A DNA stretch of 64,000 nucleotides from Bradyrhizobium mercantei (GTDB lineage: Bacteria > Pseudomonadota > Alphaproteobacteria > Rhizobiales > Xanthobacteraceae), in the NCBI RefSeq assembly GCF_001982635.1, contig NZ_MKFI01000002.1, positions 1,105,313 through 1,169,312 on the forward strand. Direction: 5' to 3'. Shown here one piece after another: positions 63,679 to 64,000 of the stretch. The translations under genes were made by a program, and so were the position numbers. Every line of letters starts with the position of its first letter. Positions within the stretch are counted from its first letter, which is position 1. The notes under the pieces are model-generated. The model saw only the letters and a program-made list of their open reading frames with translations, ran no database searches and was not told where the DNA came from.

Positions 63679-64000
63679 ATGCAAACCCGATTTTCCTTCG
63701 GCGGCGACGAGCACATTTTTGCCGAGGTCGGCGAAGCGATGTCGCTCGAAGCCTTCTTCAAGAGCCTGTTCATCACCAATGCGGTGCGCGACGCCAAAAT
63801 CAAGGGCGTGACCGAGATCTGTCCGGCGAACGCGTCCTATCAAGTGAAGTTCGATCCCGATCAGATCAAGCCGGACGATCTGCTGACCGAGCTGAAGCGG
63901 CTGGATTCCGCATCCGAGAAATCCGAACCGGTCATCAAGACTCGGATCATCGAGATTCCCGTGCTCTACAACGATCCCTGGACGCACGAGACCCTGATGC
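63679..64000 (+). CDS. pxpB: 5-oxoprolinase subunit PxpB / allophanate hydrolase subunit 1 family, N-terminal part
   Basis: The first 107 residues of a gene running off the right edge. FSFGGDEHIFAEVGE, ITNAVRDAKIKGVTEICPANASYQVKFDP and IEIPVLYNDP are characteristic of the KipI/PxpB domain, homologous to part of the carboxyltransferase of urea carboxylase. AGGAGG precedes the ATG. PxpC is expected just outside the window. Confidence 0.9.
   Translation, partial: MQTRFSFGGDEHIFAEVGEAMSLEAFFKSLFITNAVRDAKIKGVTEICPANASYQVKFDPDQIKPDDLLTELKRLDSASEKSEPVIKTRIIEIPVLYNDPWTHETLM

Overview
The window reads as a chromosomal segment of a slow-growing rhizobial alphaproteobacterium, most likely Bradyrhizobium or a close relative in the Nitrobacteraceae. 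The reasons are the high GC content, the dense gene packing with ATGA overlaps, intergenic palindromes of types common in Bradyrhizobium, two perfect CtrA boxes (TTAA-N7-TTAAC), and gene families typical of that group: paired Tat-type TRAP binding proteins, DUF1289 next to a clan AA aspartic protease, and NodT-type outer-membrane lipoproteins. I see no rRNA, tRNA, CRISPR array or intact insertion sequence. The genus is inference.

Layout. 0-9.3 kb is housekeeping: the N-terminus of class II DAHP synthase, an alpha/beta hydrolase, a cupin, DUF2934, glutathione reductase, DUF2059, rpiA, an SDR, phosphoglycolate phosphatase, a CtrA-box-preceded lipoprotein and moaA. 9.6-24.2 kb is transport: TRAP permeases of the mannitol/chloroaromatic type, a secreted M20 peptidase, a two-component system divergent from a metal-type RND tripartite efflux operon, and two tandem TRAP binding proteins. 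24.3-32 kb is mixed: a small HTH gene flanked by a decayed copy of the mrp 3' end, mrp itself, a VOC protein, a beta-hydroxyacid dehydrogenase, a lactate permease, a PdhS/DivJ-like histidine kinase behind a CtrA box, DUF1289 and an aspartic protease.

32-38.7 kb is an aromatic catabolic island: muconolactone isomerase and an HpaB-type FADH2 monooxygenase on the minus strand, and divergently a kinase-less RibF-like FAD synthetase, a flavin reductase, an intradiol dioxygenase, a muconate cycloisomerase and a LysR regulator. The proposed sequence is hydroxylation of a phenolic ring, intradiol cleavage, then cycloisomerisation and isomerisation towards the beta-ketoadipate pathway, with an on-site FAD maker. 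38.7-44 kb has dusA, a VanZ-like protein, a lytic transglycosylase and an AT-richer gene for a 727-residue membrane protein of unknown function. That gene is bracketed by a scrambled fragment of the tartronate-semialdehyde reductase gene and the intact gene.

44-55.4 kb is a glyoxylate/oxalate module: reductase (glxR), hydroxypyruvate isomerase, glyoxylate carboligase and an IclR regulator on one strand; a CBS protein, a ketopantoate-reductase-like enzyme, an FAH-family enzyme, an oxalate/formate-type MFS carrier, glycerate 2-kinase and pyruvate kinase on the other. Together they take glyoxylate to glycerate, phosphoglycerate and pyruvate. 55.4-64 kb has a LysR regulator divergent from a LivGFHM-type ABC importer with its binding protein, followed by pxpA, a minimal biotin carrier, a biotin carboxylase and the start of pxpB. 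This looks like a split urea-carboxylase-like lactam-processing system with its own importer.

The observations most worth following are the two gene-tail duplications that bracket accessory genes (near 24.4 kb and 41.4 kb), the mixed aromatic pathway with its own FAD synthetase, the split biotin-dependent Pxp system, the two CtrA boxes, and a 17-bp tandem duplication that builds a mini-ORF overlapping the moaA start codon.
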